Source of the DNA: Inquilinus ginsengisoli_B
GTDB taxonomy: Bacteria > Pseudomonadota > Alphaproteobacteria > DSM-16000 > Inquilinaceae
Direction: 5' to 3'
DNA length: 64,000 nucleotides
Assembly: GCF_050434925.1 (NCBI RefSeq)
Contig: NZ_JBNDJK010000001.1
Location: 3,472,001 to 3,536,000, forward strand
This document shows, in pieces, positions 8,132 to 16,631 of this stretch. How positions within the stretch are numbered: the stretch's first letter is position 1; every line of letters starts with the position of its first letter. The notes beneath the pieces are model-generated. The model was not told where the DNA came from and searched no databases. It was given only the letters and a program-made list of their open reading frames with translations. The position numbers and the translations under genes are program-made.

Positions 8132-9297
8132 CCGAACCGGCGCTGACCCTCGGCATCGAGGAGGAATACCTGCTGGTCGACCCGGTCAGCCGCGACCTGG
8201 TGCCCGACCCGCCGCCGGAGCTGGTGGAGGCGCTGGAGAACCGGCACGAGGGCGCCGTCGCCCGCGAGTTCTTCCGCTGCCAGGTCGAGGTCGGCACCCC
8301 GGTCTGTCGCAGCATCGCCGAGGCGCGCACCGAGCTGACCCGGCTGCGCCGGTCGGTGGTGGAGGAGGCGGAGCGGCACGGCCTGGCGCTGATCGCCGCC
8401 TCGACCCATCCCTTCGGCACCTGGCGGCCGCAGAAGCACACCGACCGCAGCCGCTACGACCAGCTGGCGCGCGACCTCGGCGTGCCGGTGCGGCGCCTGC
8501 TGATCTGCGGCACCCATGTCCATGCCGGGATCGAGGACCCGAATCTGCGCATCGACCTGATGCGGCAGGTCCGCTACTTCCTGCCGCATCTGCTGTCGCT
8601 GACCACCTCCTCGCCGTTCTGGCAGGGCACCGACACCAAGCTGAAATCCTACCGCCTGGCCGTGTTCTCCGAGCTGCCGCGCACCGGCATGCCGGAGGAG
8701 TTCCAGAGCTACGGCGAGTACGAGGCGGCGCTGGCGGCCTTGGTCCAGGCCGGAGTGATCGAGGACGGCAGCAAGATCTGGTGGGACATCCGCCCCTCGG
8801 CCCGGTTCCCGACGCTGGAGATGCGGGTCACCGATGTCTGCACCCGGGTCGAGGACGGGCTGGCCGTCGCCGCCCTCTACCAGTGCCTGCTGCGCATGCT
8901 GTGGCGCCTCAGGGCCCGGAACATCGCCTGGCGCCGCTACCGCAGCGTGCTGATCGAGGAGAACCGCTGGCGCGCCATGCGCTACGGCTTCGAGGAAGGG
9001 CTGATCGACTGGGGCAAGGGCAAGCTGGTGCCCTATGCCGAGCTGCTGGAGGAGGTGCTGGCGATGGTGGCGGAGGATGCGGCGGCGCTGGGCTGCGAGG
9101 CCGAGATCGCCCACACCCGCACCATCCTGGCGCAAGGCACCTCGGCCCACCGCCAGCTCGCCGCCTATTACCAGGCCCTGGCCGAGGGCGCCGACGAGGC
9201 CGGGGCGCTACGCCGCGTGGTCGACCGGCTGATCCTGGAGACCAAGGAGGGGCTGTCAGGCGAGCAGCCGCAGCAGCCCTGCGTCGCCGCATCCTGA
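8128..9297 (+). CDS. YbdK-type carboxylate-amine ligase (glutamate-cysteine ligase-like, GCS2)
   Basis: The 389-residue protein is a member of the ATP-dependent carboxylate-amine ligase family related to plant/alphaproteobacterial glutamate-cysteine ligase. Motifs are LTLGIEEEYLLVDPVSRDLV at the N-terminus, HPFGTW, ICGTHVHAGIEDP, KIWWDIRPSARFPTLEMRV, and the basic C-terminal EENRWRAMRYGFEEGLIDW. The start ATG overlaps the amidohydrolase stop. E. coli YbdK has only weak gamma-glutamylcysteine synthetase activity, so the true product here is unknown. The pairing with a formylglutamate-type amidohydrolase suggests a glutamyl or N-acyl amino acid metabolite that is made and unmade. Confidence 0.9.
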   Translation: MTEPALTLGIEEEYLLVDPVSRDLVPDPPPELVEALENRHEGAVAREFFRCQVEVGTPVCRSIAEARTELTRLRRSVVEEAERHGLALIAASTHPFGTWRPQKHTDRSRYDQLARDLGVPVRRLLICGTHVHAGIEDPNLRIDLMRQVRYFLPHLLSLTTSSPFWQGTDTKLKSYRLAVFSELPRTGMPEEFQSYGEYEAALAALVQAGVIEDGSKIWWDIRPSARFPTLEMRVTDVCTRVEDGLAVAALYQCLLRMLWRLRARNIAWRRYRSVLIEENRWRAMRYGFEEGLIDWGKGKLVPYAELLEEVLAMVAEDAAALGCEAEIAHTRTILAQGTSAHRQLAAYYQALAEGADEAGALRRVVDRLILETKEGLSGEQPQQPCVAAS

Positions 9298-9331
9298 TAT
9301 CGGTCAGAACCGCTGCCTGGGAGAGTATATC

Positions 9332-11974
9332 TTGAGCGTGCTGAAAGCTCTCTGCATCGCAGGGCTTCTGCTGATCCCTACGTCCGCGATCGGCCGCGAG
9401 GCACCGGCGGGGGAGGCCGCTTCGCCCGGGCAAGCTTCCTCCCTGTCGGCTGGGCTGCCAGGCATGGCGCGGGGGAAGACGGCGCAGATGTTTTTCGACC
9501 TGGCGGTCCACCAGTCCGACAGCAATCCGACCATCAGGAACGACGCCCTGGCCGTCGCCAACTACTCCCGCGCGATCCAGCTCGCGCCAGGCATGACCAC
9601 GGCGTATCTGAAGCGCGGCCATTCCCGCCTCCGGCTCGGAGATCTCGCCGGGGCGGTCGACGATTTCGCGACGGCGATCGACCTGGGCGACGAGTCGCCC
9701 GAGACCTATGACCGGCTGGGGCATGCCGAAGCCCGGCTCGGTTATGGAAGGGCAGCGCTGATCGCCTATTCGCGCGCCATCGAACTGGGGCCGGACGACC
9801 CCGAACGGTTCGATGTGCGCGGCATCCTCCGGCTGGCATTGGGAGATGCCGAGGGGGCGCTCGACGACGCCGGCCTTGCGGCCGCGGCCGATCCCGATTT
9901 CGCTCCCGGCTTCGCGCTGCGCGGCAGGGCCGAGCAGAGGCTCGGACATCGGCCGCAGGCGGAAGAGGCGCTGCTGCGGGCGCTCGCGATCGCCCCGTAT
10001 GACGGGCAGGCCTGTCACGCACTCGCCGCTCTGTATGTGGCCTGGGGTCGGGCGGTGGAGGCCCATGCCGCGACGGACCGGTGCACGGCGATCGACGACT
10101 GGCTGAAGGGGATCTCTCGCCGCGAGCCTCCCCGCGAGCCGCAGAAGGCCGAGCCCGGCGATCCGGATGCGGCTGCCCGCCATTTCCGTCGCGGCTTGCG
10201 TTTCGCCGAATCGGGCGAGTACGGGCTGGCGGTCAGCAGCTACGGCCGGGCGATCGAGCTCGATCCCGACATGGTCACGGCCTATTACCGCAGGGGGCTG
10301 GCCTATGAGCATCTGGGCAATCGCCGGCAGGCAGCCGAGGAGTATTCCGCCGCGATTGGCAAGGACGGGCGGTATGCGGCCGCCTTCCTCAATCGGGGTG
10401 TCCAGCGTGAGCTTGCGGGAGATGCGGACGGCGCCTTGGCGGACTACTCCGTCGCGATCGAGCTCGATCCGAACGATCCCGTTGCGCTGAGCAACCGGGC
10501 GTCGTGGCGCCGGTCCCGCGGCGACGAGGTGGGGGCGATCGATGACGCATCCCGCGCGATCGCGGCCGCGCCTTGGTGGAGTGTCCCCCACGGCCACCGC
10601 GGCCTCGCCTACCTGGATGTCGGCGAAAACGATCTGGCGATTGCCGATCTCAGCCGCGCGATCGAGCTCGATCCGACCCATGAGGGCCTCTACATCAACC
10701 GGGGCATCGCCCATCGGAATCTGCAGGAATTTCAGGAGGCGATCTCCGATTTCCTGAAGGCGATCGAGCTGAAGCCGGACGATCCGCTCGGATATGGCAA
10801 TCTCGGCGACCTGTTGGCACGGAACGGCGACCACGCACCCGCTCTGGCCGCGCTCGACCGCGCGGTCACGCTCGACCCCGGCAGAAGCCTGTCCTACCAG
10901 GCGAGGGGAAGCCTCCACCGCGACATGGGCCTGCTCGATCTCGGCCTTGCCGATGCCGACAGGGCCGTCGCCCTCGACCCGCACGATGCGGTCACCTATG
11001 CCATTCGCGGCGACATTCACCGCAATGCCGGCCGTACCGCAGCGGCTCTGTCGGACTACGACAAGGCGATCGGGTTGAAGCCTTCGGCGACCGTCTATTT
11101 CACGCGCGGCGCACTCTACCAATCGCAGGGTGATCTCGACCGAGCCCTCCTAGATTTCGACAGGGCGGTCCAGCTCGATCCCAGGATGTGGCAGGCCCGC
11201 AGGGGCCGAGCCTTCGTCCACCATGCCAAGGGAGACAAGGCCGGGGCGATCCAACTCCTGTCCGACACCCTCTCCTTCATCCCCCTGAAAGAGCAGGAAG
11301 CGCGGGCCGAGGCCTATGACGACATGGGCTGGGAATACCTGGATCTCGGTCAGCCCGATAACGCCCTAGCCGCGTTCGGGAATGCGATCGCCGCCGATCC
11401 CCGCCGTGTCCATGCCTATCTGAGCCGGGCACGTGTGGAAGGCGACGCAGGCAGGTTGGACGACGCCTATGCGGACCAGACGAAGGCGATCGAAATCGCC
11501 CCGGAGAACGGGGCCGCCTACAGCGACCGAAGCTACGTGCTGCTGCTCCAAGGAAAGCCGGAGGAGTCGCTGAGGGACGCGGACAGGGCGATCGAGCTCG
11601 ATCCCAACAACGGAATTGCCTATGCCAACCGGGGGGCCGGCTATGCTGCCCTTGGCAGGCACGATGCCGCCCGCGTCGCATTTCTCCGCGCCACGCAGCT
11701 GGCCCCGTCCATGGCCAATGCCTATCGAGGATTGGTCCAGGCCTATCTGGCCCTGAACCAGCCGGACCAGGCGCTGCCCTATGCGGAAAAGCTGCTGGCC
11801 ATGCGCTCGGGCGATGCCGTCGATCTCGATGTGCGAGCCCAGGTCTACGAGCGGTTGGGACAGACCGAAGACGCCATCGCCGGTTACCGTGCCGCCCTGG
11901 CCCTGAAGCCGGATCTGCGATCGAGCCGGCAGGGGCTCGATCGCCTCCTGTTGCCCACGGCCCACCCGCAATAG
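9332..11974 (+). CDS. Large secreted tetratricopeptide-repeat protein
   Basis: The product has 880 residues. A signal peptide (MSVLKALCIAGLLLIPTSAI) is followed by an almost unbroken solenoid of roughly two dozen 34-residue TPR units. Their consensus is visible as AIELDP, AYYRRGLAYEHLG and similar repeats. The start is TTG at 9332, chosen because GGAGAG lies 7 bases upstream and the signal peptide begins there. No catalytic domain is visible. The protein is likely a periplasmic or envelope-attached scaffold for protein-protein contacts. It stands alone between the ligase gene and DUF1244. Repeats of the codon string for AIELDP recur through the gene. Confidence 0.9.
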   Translation: MSVLKALCIAGLLLIPTSAIGREAPAGEAASPGQASSLSAGLPGMARGKTAQMFFDLAVHQSDSNPTIRNDALAVANYSRAIQLAPGMTTAYLKRGHSRLRLGDLAGAVDDFATAIDLGDESPETYDRLGHAEARLGYGRAALIAYSRAIELGPDDPERFDVRGILRLALGDAEGALDDAGLAAAADPDFAPGFALRGRAEQRLGHRPQAEEALLRALAIAPYDGQACHALAALYVAWGRAVEAHAATDRCTAIDDWLKGISRREPPREPQKAEPGDPDAAARHFRRGLRFAESGEYGLAVSSYGRAIELDPDMVTAYYRRGLAYEHLGNRRQAAEEYSAAIGKDGRYAAAFLNRGVQRELAGDADGALADYSVAIELDPNDPVALSNRASWRRSRGDEVGAIDDASRAIAAAPWWSVPHGHRGLAYLDVGENDLAIADLSRAIELDPTHEGLYINRGIAHRNLQEFQEAISDFLKAIELKPDDPLGYGNLGDLLARNGDHAPALAALDRAVTLDPGRSLSYQARGSLHRDMGLLDLGLADADRAVALDPHDAVTYAIRGDIHRNAGRTAAALSDYDKAIGLKPSATVYFTRGALYQSQGDLDRALLDFDRAVQLDPRMWQARRGRAFVHHAKGDKAGAIQLLSDTLSFIPLKEQEARAEAYDDMGWEYLDLGQPDNALAAFGNAIAADPRRVHAYLSRARVEGDAGRLDDAYADQTKAIEIAPENGAAYSDRSYVLLLQGKPEESLRDADRAIELDPNNGIAYANRGAGYAALGRHDAARVAFLRATQLAPSMANAYRGLVQAYLALNQPDQALPYAEKLLAMRSGDAVDLDVRAQVYERLGQTEDAIAGYRAALALKPDLRSSRQGLDRLLLPTAHPQ

Positions 11975-12044
11975 CCGCCGACGGGGCTGATTGTCCCGGC
12001 GATCAACTCCCATATCCAGTCAGAGCAACGTCGAGGGAACCACC

Positions 12045-12347
12045 ATGACCGAGATCGACGCCAAGACCCGCACCGAGCTGGAGGCCGCCGCCTTCCGCAC
12101 CCTGGTCGAGCATCTGCGCCAGCGCACCGACGTGCAGAACATCGACCTGATGAACCTGGCCGGCTTCTGCCGCAACTGCCTGTCGCGCTGGTATCGCGAG
12201 GCGGCGGAGCAGCGCGGCATCCCGCTGCCGGATGCCGAGGCGCGCGAGGTCGTCTATGGCGAGCCCTATGACAGCTGGAAGGCCAAGCACCAGAAGGACG
12301 CCTCGGCCGGCCAGAAGAAGGATTTCGAGGCCTCGCACAAGCACTGA
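12045..12347 (+). CDS. DUF1244 family protein
   Basis: This 100-residue soluble protein has the DUF1244 signature NIDLMNLAGFCRNCLSRWY, with a CxxC pair, and the segment VVYGEPYDSWKAKHQ. The family is widespread in Alpha- and Gammaproteobacteria, is helical and dimeric in a known structure, and has no assigned function. The start at 12045 follows GAGGGAACC. A palindromic repeat and then gapR follow. Confidence 0.92.
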   Translation: MTEIDAKTRTELEAAAFRTLVEHLRQRTDVQNIDLMNLAGFCRNCLSRWYREAAEQRGIPLPDAEAREVVYGEPYDSWKAKHQKDASAGQKKDFEASHKH

Positions 12348-12378
12348 GGGTCGAAACCCCGCCGAGAAAGCTAAAGAA

Positions 12379-12545
12379 GTCCCCCCTCCCCTCGCGGGAG
12401 GGGGGCAGGGGGAGGGCTGCGCGCGTCCGCGCGCGAACGGGCAGGGGACGGAACGCGCCGCGCAGACCGGATCGCCGTAGTCCGGGCCCGTTCGGGCCGG
12501 GAGAACCCCCTCCCCCTAGCCCCCTCCCGCGAGGGGAGGGGGGAC
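12379..12545. repeat. C/G-rich snap-back repeat, copy 1
   Basis: The two ends (12379-12417 and 12506-12545) are inverted copies of each other: AGTCCCCCCTCCC, a short centre, then a G-run. Each end is also a small hairpin on its own (CCCCTCGCGGGAGGGG-type). About 88 bases of unrelated sequence lie in the loop. Related elements sit at 13212-13363, 36348-36512 and 61788-61945, and a disrupted one surrounds the insertion sequence at 48811-50163. The element is non-coding and lies between DUF1244 and gapR. Confidence 0.8.
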
Positions 12546-12727
12546 TCATTGTTCTTCCGTCGGCGCTTGCTGCGGATCTCGGCGAGGCCGTCCCGAATCG
12601 CGCCAGGAAACAGCACCCCCCACCACCCCGACTCCCGCGGCGGCGTTGGGCCGGGACAGGCCGCTTGCCGGCCCGGCCCGGCCGCTTTATGGTCCCGCGC
12701 CCTGAAAGACCCTGTTGAGGACCAGCC

Positions 12728-12976
12728 ATGTCGGATGTCGGTGGTATCGCCGCGGATCGCCTGAAGTCGTTCATCGAGCGCATCGAGCGGCTCGAAGAGG
12801 AGAAGGCCGGGATCGCGGGCGACATCAAGGATGTCTATGCCGAAGCCAAGGGCACCGGCTTCGACGCCAAGATCATCCGCCAGATCATCCGCCTGCGGAA
12901 GATGGAGCAGGACGACCGCCGCGAGCAGGAAGAGCTGCTCGATCTCTACAAGCAGGCCCTCGGCATGCTCGAGTAA
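12728..12976 (+). CDS. gapR: GapR-family (DUF2312) DNA-binding protein
   Basis: This 82-residue protein matches the DUF2312/GapR family along its whole length. The sequence runs LKSFIERIERLEEEKAGI, DIKDVYAEAKGTGFDAKIIR, IIRLRKMEQ and a terminal LDLYKQALG. In Caulobacter GapR forms a coiled-coil clamp that binds overtwisted AT-rich DNA ahead of replication and transcription forks and aids chromosome structure. The charged heptad pattern of residues 10-50 is consistent with this. It follows a short leader with GGACC and is flanked by repeats. Directly behind its stop, in the same frame, lies an acetyltransferase fragment. Confidence 0.92.
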   Translation: MSDVGGIAADRLKSFIERIERLEEEKAGIAGDIKDVYAEAKGTGFDAKIIRQIIRLRKMEQDDRREQEELLDLYKQALGMLE

Positions 12977-13171
12977 TTCCGGAAGCTCGCCGCCTGGGCC
13001 CGGTTCGGCCTGCCGGCGGTGATCGGCTACACCTCGGCGATCAACACCCCGTCGCGCCGCGCCATGGAGCGGCTGGGCCTGGCCCCCGTCGCCGATTTCG
13101 AGGATGTCACCGTCCCGCCCGGCGACCCTCTGCGCCTGCATGTGCTGTACCGGATCGTGCGGCCGGGGTAG
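12977..13171 (+). pseudogene. GNAT acetyltransferase C-terminal remnant
   Basis: Read in the frame immediately after the gapR stop codon, this stretch encodes 64 residues with no start. They include GYTSAINTPSRRAMERLGLA, the acetyl-CoA-proximal end motif of RimJ/RimL-type GNAT acetyltransferases, then DFEDVTVPPGDPLRLHVLYR and a TAG. The N-terminal two thirds of the enzyme are missing. The likely history is a deletion or insertion that placed gapR over the start of an acetyltransferase gene. Read-through of the gapR TAA would give a fusion, but nothing suggests it is used. Confidence 0.75.
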
Positions 13172-13211
13172 GGGCGGCCTCCAGGAAGAGCCGGCATCGC
13201 CCACCTCTCAT

Positions 13212-13363
13212 TCTCCCCTCCCCTTGCGGGAGGGGGCAGGGGGAGGGGGTGTCGCCGCCTGAGCCGGCAGTACGGATTCGATCCAGTCTTCCGACAGGCC
13301 TTACCCGCGCGGACGCGCGCCGCCCCCTCCCCCCGGCCCCCTCCCGCAAGGGGAGGGGGAGAG
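13212..13363. repeat. C/G-rich snap-back repeat, copy 2
   Basis: Inverted ends at 13212-13250 and 13322-13362, each with a CCCCTCCCCTTGCGGGAGGG-like core hairpin, enclose about 70 unrelated bases. The element is of the same family as 12379-12545 and lies between the gapR/acetyltransferase remnant and a convergent hypothetical gene, where it could end transcription from both sides. Confidence 0.78.
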
Positions 13364-13417
13364 TGGAAGGCTGGGCCGGCTGGTCATCGGCAAAGGTCGG
13401 AGGGCGACGGGCAGCGC

Positions 13418-14176
13418 TCAGCGGCCGCCCGGTTTCAGCTCCCAGGGTGGGCGGTCGAGCCGCTTCTCGGTGAAGAGGTCGATCCAGCCGGGAGGGGTTT
13501 TCCGGCTGCCCTTGAAGTAGAAATACCGGCCCGCCTCCGGGCCGGTCTCGGGCCACATTCGCGATTCGGATTCGGGCTCGGGTTCGGGCTCTTCCCCCTC
13601 CGCGTCGCGGCCATAGGACCAGTCGGCGCCGGAATAGTCGGGGTTCAGCCAGGCCGGGTCCGGATGGATGCCCATGTCGCGGCAGAGATGGATGACGATC
13701 TCCTCGAGCGGATGGTCGGCGAGAGCGAGGGCGGCGTCGATGTCCTCATCCTCGATCAGCCGCTCCCACAGATCGGCCAGCAGCGCCTCGCCCTTCTCGG
13801 CGCCGACCGAGTCGTCGCCGCCGATCGAGCAGGAGACGGCGCGGGCCACCTGGCGCCTGCGCTGCGTCTTCTCCTCGGCCCGGTCGCGGGCCTGGGCGGC
13901 GGCCTTCTGCGCCATGTCCTGGCGCTTCCGGGCGAGGTGCAGCTTCAGCGCCAGGGTGCGGCGGATGCCGCGGGCGATGCGGTCGAGCGAGATCTCCAGC
14001 TCCTTGGCCGCGGCGGCGTCGCCGGCCTTGATCGCGGCCAGGGAGGCGGCATGCATGGCCTCGGCGCGCTCCATCGCCATCTCGGCCAGCCGGTCGAGCA
14101 TGCGCGCCGCCTGCTCGGCATCGGCGGAGGCCGGTGCGGCGGGCTGCGGGTTGGAGTCGGAGTGCGCCTTCTTCAT
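13418..14176 (-). CDS. Hypothetical helical protein with acidic linker
   Basis: I do not recognise this 252-residue protein. Residues about 15-110 are Ala/Glu/Arg-rich and predicted helical (MLDRLAEMAMERAEAMHAAS and LALKLHLARKRQDMAQKAAA), likely a coiled coil. Then follows a compact part (ALLADLWERLIEDEDID, VIHLCRDMGIHPDPAWLNPD), an acidic linker EGEEPEPEPESESR, and a C-terminus rich in aromatic residues (RYFYFKG, GWIDLFTEKRLDRPPWELKP). No signal peptide is seen, so it is probably cytosolic. The start could instead be 14188 or the TTG at 14200; none has a strong ribosome-binding site. Confidence 0.7.
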   Translation of the reverse strand: MKKAHSDSNPQPAAPASADAEQAARMLDRLAEMAMERAEAMHAASLAAIKAGDAAAAKELEISLDRIARGIRRTLALKLHLARKRQDMAQKAAAQARDRAEEKTQRRRQVARAVSCSIGGDDSVGAEKGEALLADLWERLIEDEDIDAALALADHPLEEIVIHLCRDMGIHPDPAWLNPDYSGADWSYGRDAEGEEPEPEPESESRMWPETGPEAGRYFYFKGSRKTPPGWIDLFTEKRLDRPPWELKPGGR

Positions 14177-14330
14177 GGAACGTAGCATGAACGAGAACAA
14201 TCCAGCCGCGCAATGAACATTGCGTTAACTGCCGGATTGCGAGGACATCTGCGGCTTTCGGAGGGGACCGGGCCGTATTCGCCGTGCCCTGCCGGGCGGC
14301 TGACCCCGGGGCCAGCCGCCCTGGCCTGGG

Positions 14331-16631
14331 TCAGAGCACGAAGTCGCCGGCCACCGGAGTTATGATGCCGGTGAGAGCGATGGCGAAATCCGCCACCTTG
14401 TCGCCGTTGACGTCGCCCGAGACGATGGTCTGGCCGGCATCGATCCAGGTGTGTAGCTGCCCGGCGACGCCGGTGAACGGCGCGGTGCCGATATAGGTGA
14501 AGGCCTGGTCGCCGGCGACCCCGGTGTTGGCGTCGATCAGCGACAGGTCGATCCGGTCGCTCTGGGCATGGCTGAAATCGGTGACCAGGTCGCGGCCCGC
14601 CGCCGATGACGGGCTGTCCCCGATCGCGCCGTAGACGAAGCTGTCGGCCCCGGCGCCGCCGGTCAGCTGGTCCATGGCGCCGCCGCCGCGGAGCGTGTCG
14701 GCCCCGGCAAAGCCGTTCAGCACGTTGACGCCGCCGTTGCCGACCAAGGTGTCGGCGCCCTGGCTGCCATTGACGTTCTCGATCGCGACATAGCTGTCGC
14801 CCTGGGCCTCGCCGCCGCTGCCCAGACCGGTCAGCAGGCTGACAGTCACCCCGACCCCGCTGTGCCAATAGGAGACCAGGTCCGTTCCGGCGCCGCCGTC
14901 CAGGACGTCGGCACCGGCACCACCGCGCAGCACGTCGTCGCCGCCCCAGCCATGCAGCCCGTTGGCGCCGGCATTGCCGTCGAGGCTGTCATTGCCCTGG
15001 CTGCCGTTGATGTTCTCGACGGAGGCATAGGTGTCACCCGCGGCATCCCCGCCGGATCCGGTGCCGGTCGCCAGGTTCGCCGTGACGCCGACGGAGCTGC
15101 TGTAGTAGCTCACCGTGTCGGCGCCGTTGCCGCCATTCAGGCTGTCCGCCCCGCTGCCGCCGCGCAGTACGTCATCGCCGTCGTCGCCGTTGAGCATGTC
15201 CGCCCCGGCGCCGCCTTCGAGGATATCGTTGCCACCGCGGCCATCGAGCCGGTTCGCCCCGGCATCGCCGGCCAGGGTATCGTCGAAATTGGAGCCGGCG
15301 AGGTTCTCGACATCCACCAGGACATCGCCGGCGGCATCGCCGCCGCTTGCCGTGCCCGCGAGGAGGTTGACCACGACGGCGGCGGCCGAGCCGTTGTACT
15401 GCACCGTGTCGATGCCGGTGCCGCCGTGGTTGGTGCCGTCGTAGACGTCGCCGTAGATCGTGTCCGCGCCCGCGCCGCCTTCGATGACGTCATTGCCGCC
15501 GAAGCCACGGAGCTGGTTCGCACCCGCATCACCGATCAGGGTGTCATTGAAATTGGAGCCGCCGATCCGCTCGATGCCGTCGAGGGTGTCGCCTTCGGCT
15601 TCGCCGCCGTTGCCCAGGCCGGTGGCAAGACTGACCGATACGGCGGCGGACGAGTCGAGATAGGTCGCGATATCGATCCCGTCGCCGCCGATGAGATGGT
15701 CGGCGCCCGCGCCGCCGACCAGCCAGTCCGCCCCGGCGCCGCCGTCGAGGACATCGTTGCCGCCGCGGCCATCGAGCCGGTTCGCACCGGCATCGCCGGT
15801 CAGGGTATCGTCGAAATTGGAGCCGTCGATCGACTCGATGCTGGAGAAGGTGTCGCCTTGGGCGTCGCCGCCGGTGGCCGCGCCGGTCGCGAGATTGACC
15901 ACGACAGCTGCGGCAGAGGCCGTGTAGCTGGCATGGTCGATGCCATCGCCGCCATTGAGCACGTCGGCGCCGGCGCCGCCTTGGAAGCCGTCATTGCCGG
16001 CGCCGCCGTTGAGAACGTCCACGCCCGCATAGCCCCACAGGGTGTCTTGGCCGACGCCGCCGTCGAGCCGGTTCGCACCGTCGTTGCCGACCAGGGTGTC
16101 GTCGAAATTGGAGCCGGTGAGGTTCTCGACGTCGACTAGGACATCTCCGGCGGCATCGCCCCCGCTCGCCGTGCCGGTGAGGAGGTTGACGACGACGGCG
16201 GCGGACGAGCCGCTGTATTGCACCGTATCGATGCCGGTGCCCCCGTGGTTCACGCCGTCGAAGACGTCGCCGTAGATCGTGTCCGCGCCGGCGCCGCCTT
16301 CGAGGATGTCGTTGCCGTTGTAGCCGCGGAGCTGGTTCGCACCCGCATTGCCGATCAGAACGTCGTTGTGATTGGAGCCGCCGACATGCTCGATGCCGTC
16401 GAGGGTGTCGCCGGCGGCGTCGCCGCCGCCGCCCAGGCCGGTGGCGAGGTTGACCGACACGGCCGCGGCCGATTCGAAATAGGTCGCGATATCGATGCCA
16501 TCGCCGCCGACGAGATGGTCGGCGCCCGCGAGGCCGATCAGCCAGTCATTGCCGGCGAGGCCATTGATCGTGTCGGCACCAGCCGTGCCTTGAAGAGTGT
16601 CAGGGTTCTGGGTTCCGTTAATGACGGCCAT
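14331..16631 (-). CDS. RTX calcium-binding secreted protein 1
   Basis: This 766-residue protein is made almost wholly of RTX nonapeptides (GGAGADxLxGG and GGNDxLxGG types) arranged in seven larger modules. Each module opens with a strand such as SAAAVVVNLATG, then a GGDAAGDTLDGIE segment and GSNFDDTLxG. The last 100 residues (VTDFSHAQSDRIDLSLID to a terminal AGDFVL) are a serralysin-type M10_C domain, the usual type I secretion region. No catalytic domain or zinc motif is present, so it is not a protease. It is probably an exported Ca-dependent surface or matrix protein. No type I secretion genes lie nearby. Modules 1-2 and 4-5 are near-duplicates. Confidence 0.9.
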   Translation of the reverse strand: MAVINGTQNPDTLQGTAGADTINGLAGNDWLIGLAGADHLVGGDGIDIATYFESAAAVSVNLATGLGGGGDAAGDTLDGIEHVGGSNHNDVLIGNAGANQLRGYNGNDILEGGAGADTIYGDVFDGVNHGGTGIDTVQYSGSSAAVVVNLLTGTASGGDAAGDVLVDVENLTGSNFDDTLVGNDGANRLDGGVGQDTLWGYAGVDVLNGGAGNDGFQGGAGADVLNGGDGIDHASYTASAAAVVVNLATGAATGGDAQGDTFSSIESIDGSNFDDTLTGDAGANRLDGRGGNDVLDGGAGADWLVGGAGADHLIGGDGIDIATYLDSSAAVSVSLATGLGNGGEAEGDTLDGIERIGGSNFNDTLIGDAGANQLRGFGGNDVIEGGAGADTIYGDVYDGTNHGGTGIDTVQYNGSAAAVVVNLLAGTASGGDAAGDVLVDVENLAGSNFDDTLAGDAGANRLDGRGGNDILEGGAGADMLNGDDGDDVLRGGSGADSLNGGNGADTVSYYSSSVGVTANLATGTGSGGDAAGDTYASVENINGSQGNDSLDGNAGANGLHGWGGDDVLRGGAGADVLDGGAGTDLVSYWHSGVGVTVSLLTGLGSGGEAQGDSYVAIENVNGSQGADTLVGNGGVNVLNGFAGADTLRGGGAMDQLTGGAGADSFVYGAIGDSPSSAAGRDLVTDFSHAQSDRIDLSLIDANTGVAGDQAFTYIGTAPFTGVAGQLHTWIDAGQTIVSGDVNGDKVADFAIALTGIITPVAGDFVL
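15246..16529. repeat. 819-bp spaced internal duplication in RTX gene 1
   Basis: Segments of about 465 bases at 15246-15710 and 16065-16529 are closely similar, and landmark strings recur at exactly 819 bases (273 codons) apart. They encode the module pairs containing DGIDIATY, GGAGADTIYGDV and NHGGTGIDTVQY. The spacing keeps the frame, as expected for a tandem duplication of a three-module block followed by divergence of the third module. Confidence 0.8.

Noticed and set aside
9332..11974. Recurring GCGATCGAGCTCGATCC-like strings
   Set aside because: They encode the AIELDP motif of successive TPR units in one frame and are not an independent DNA repeat.
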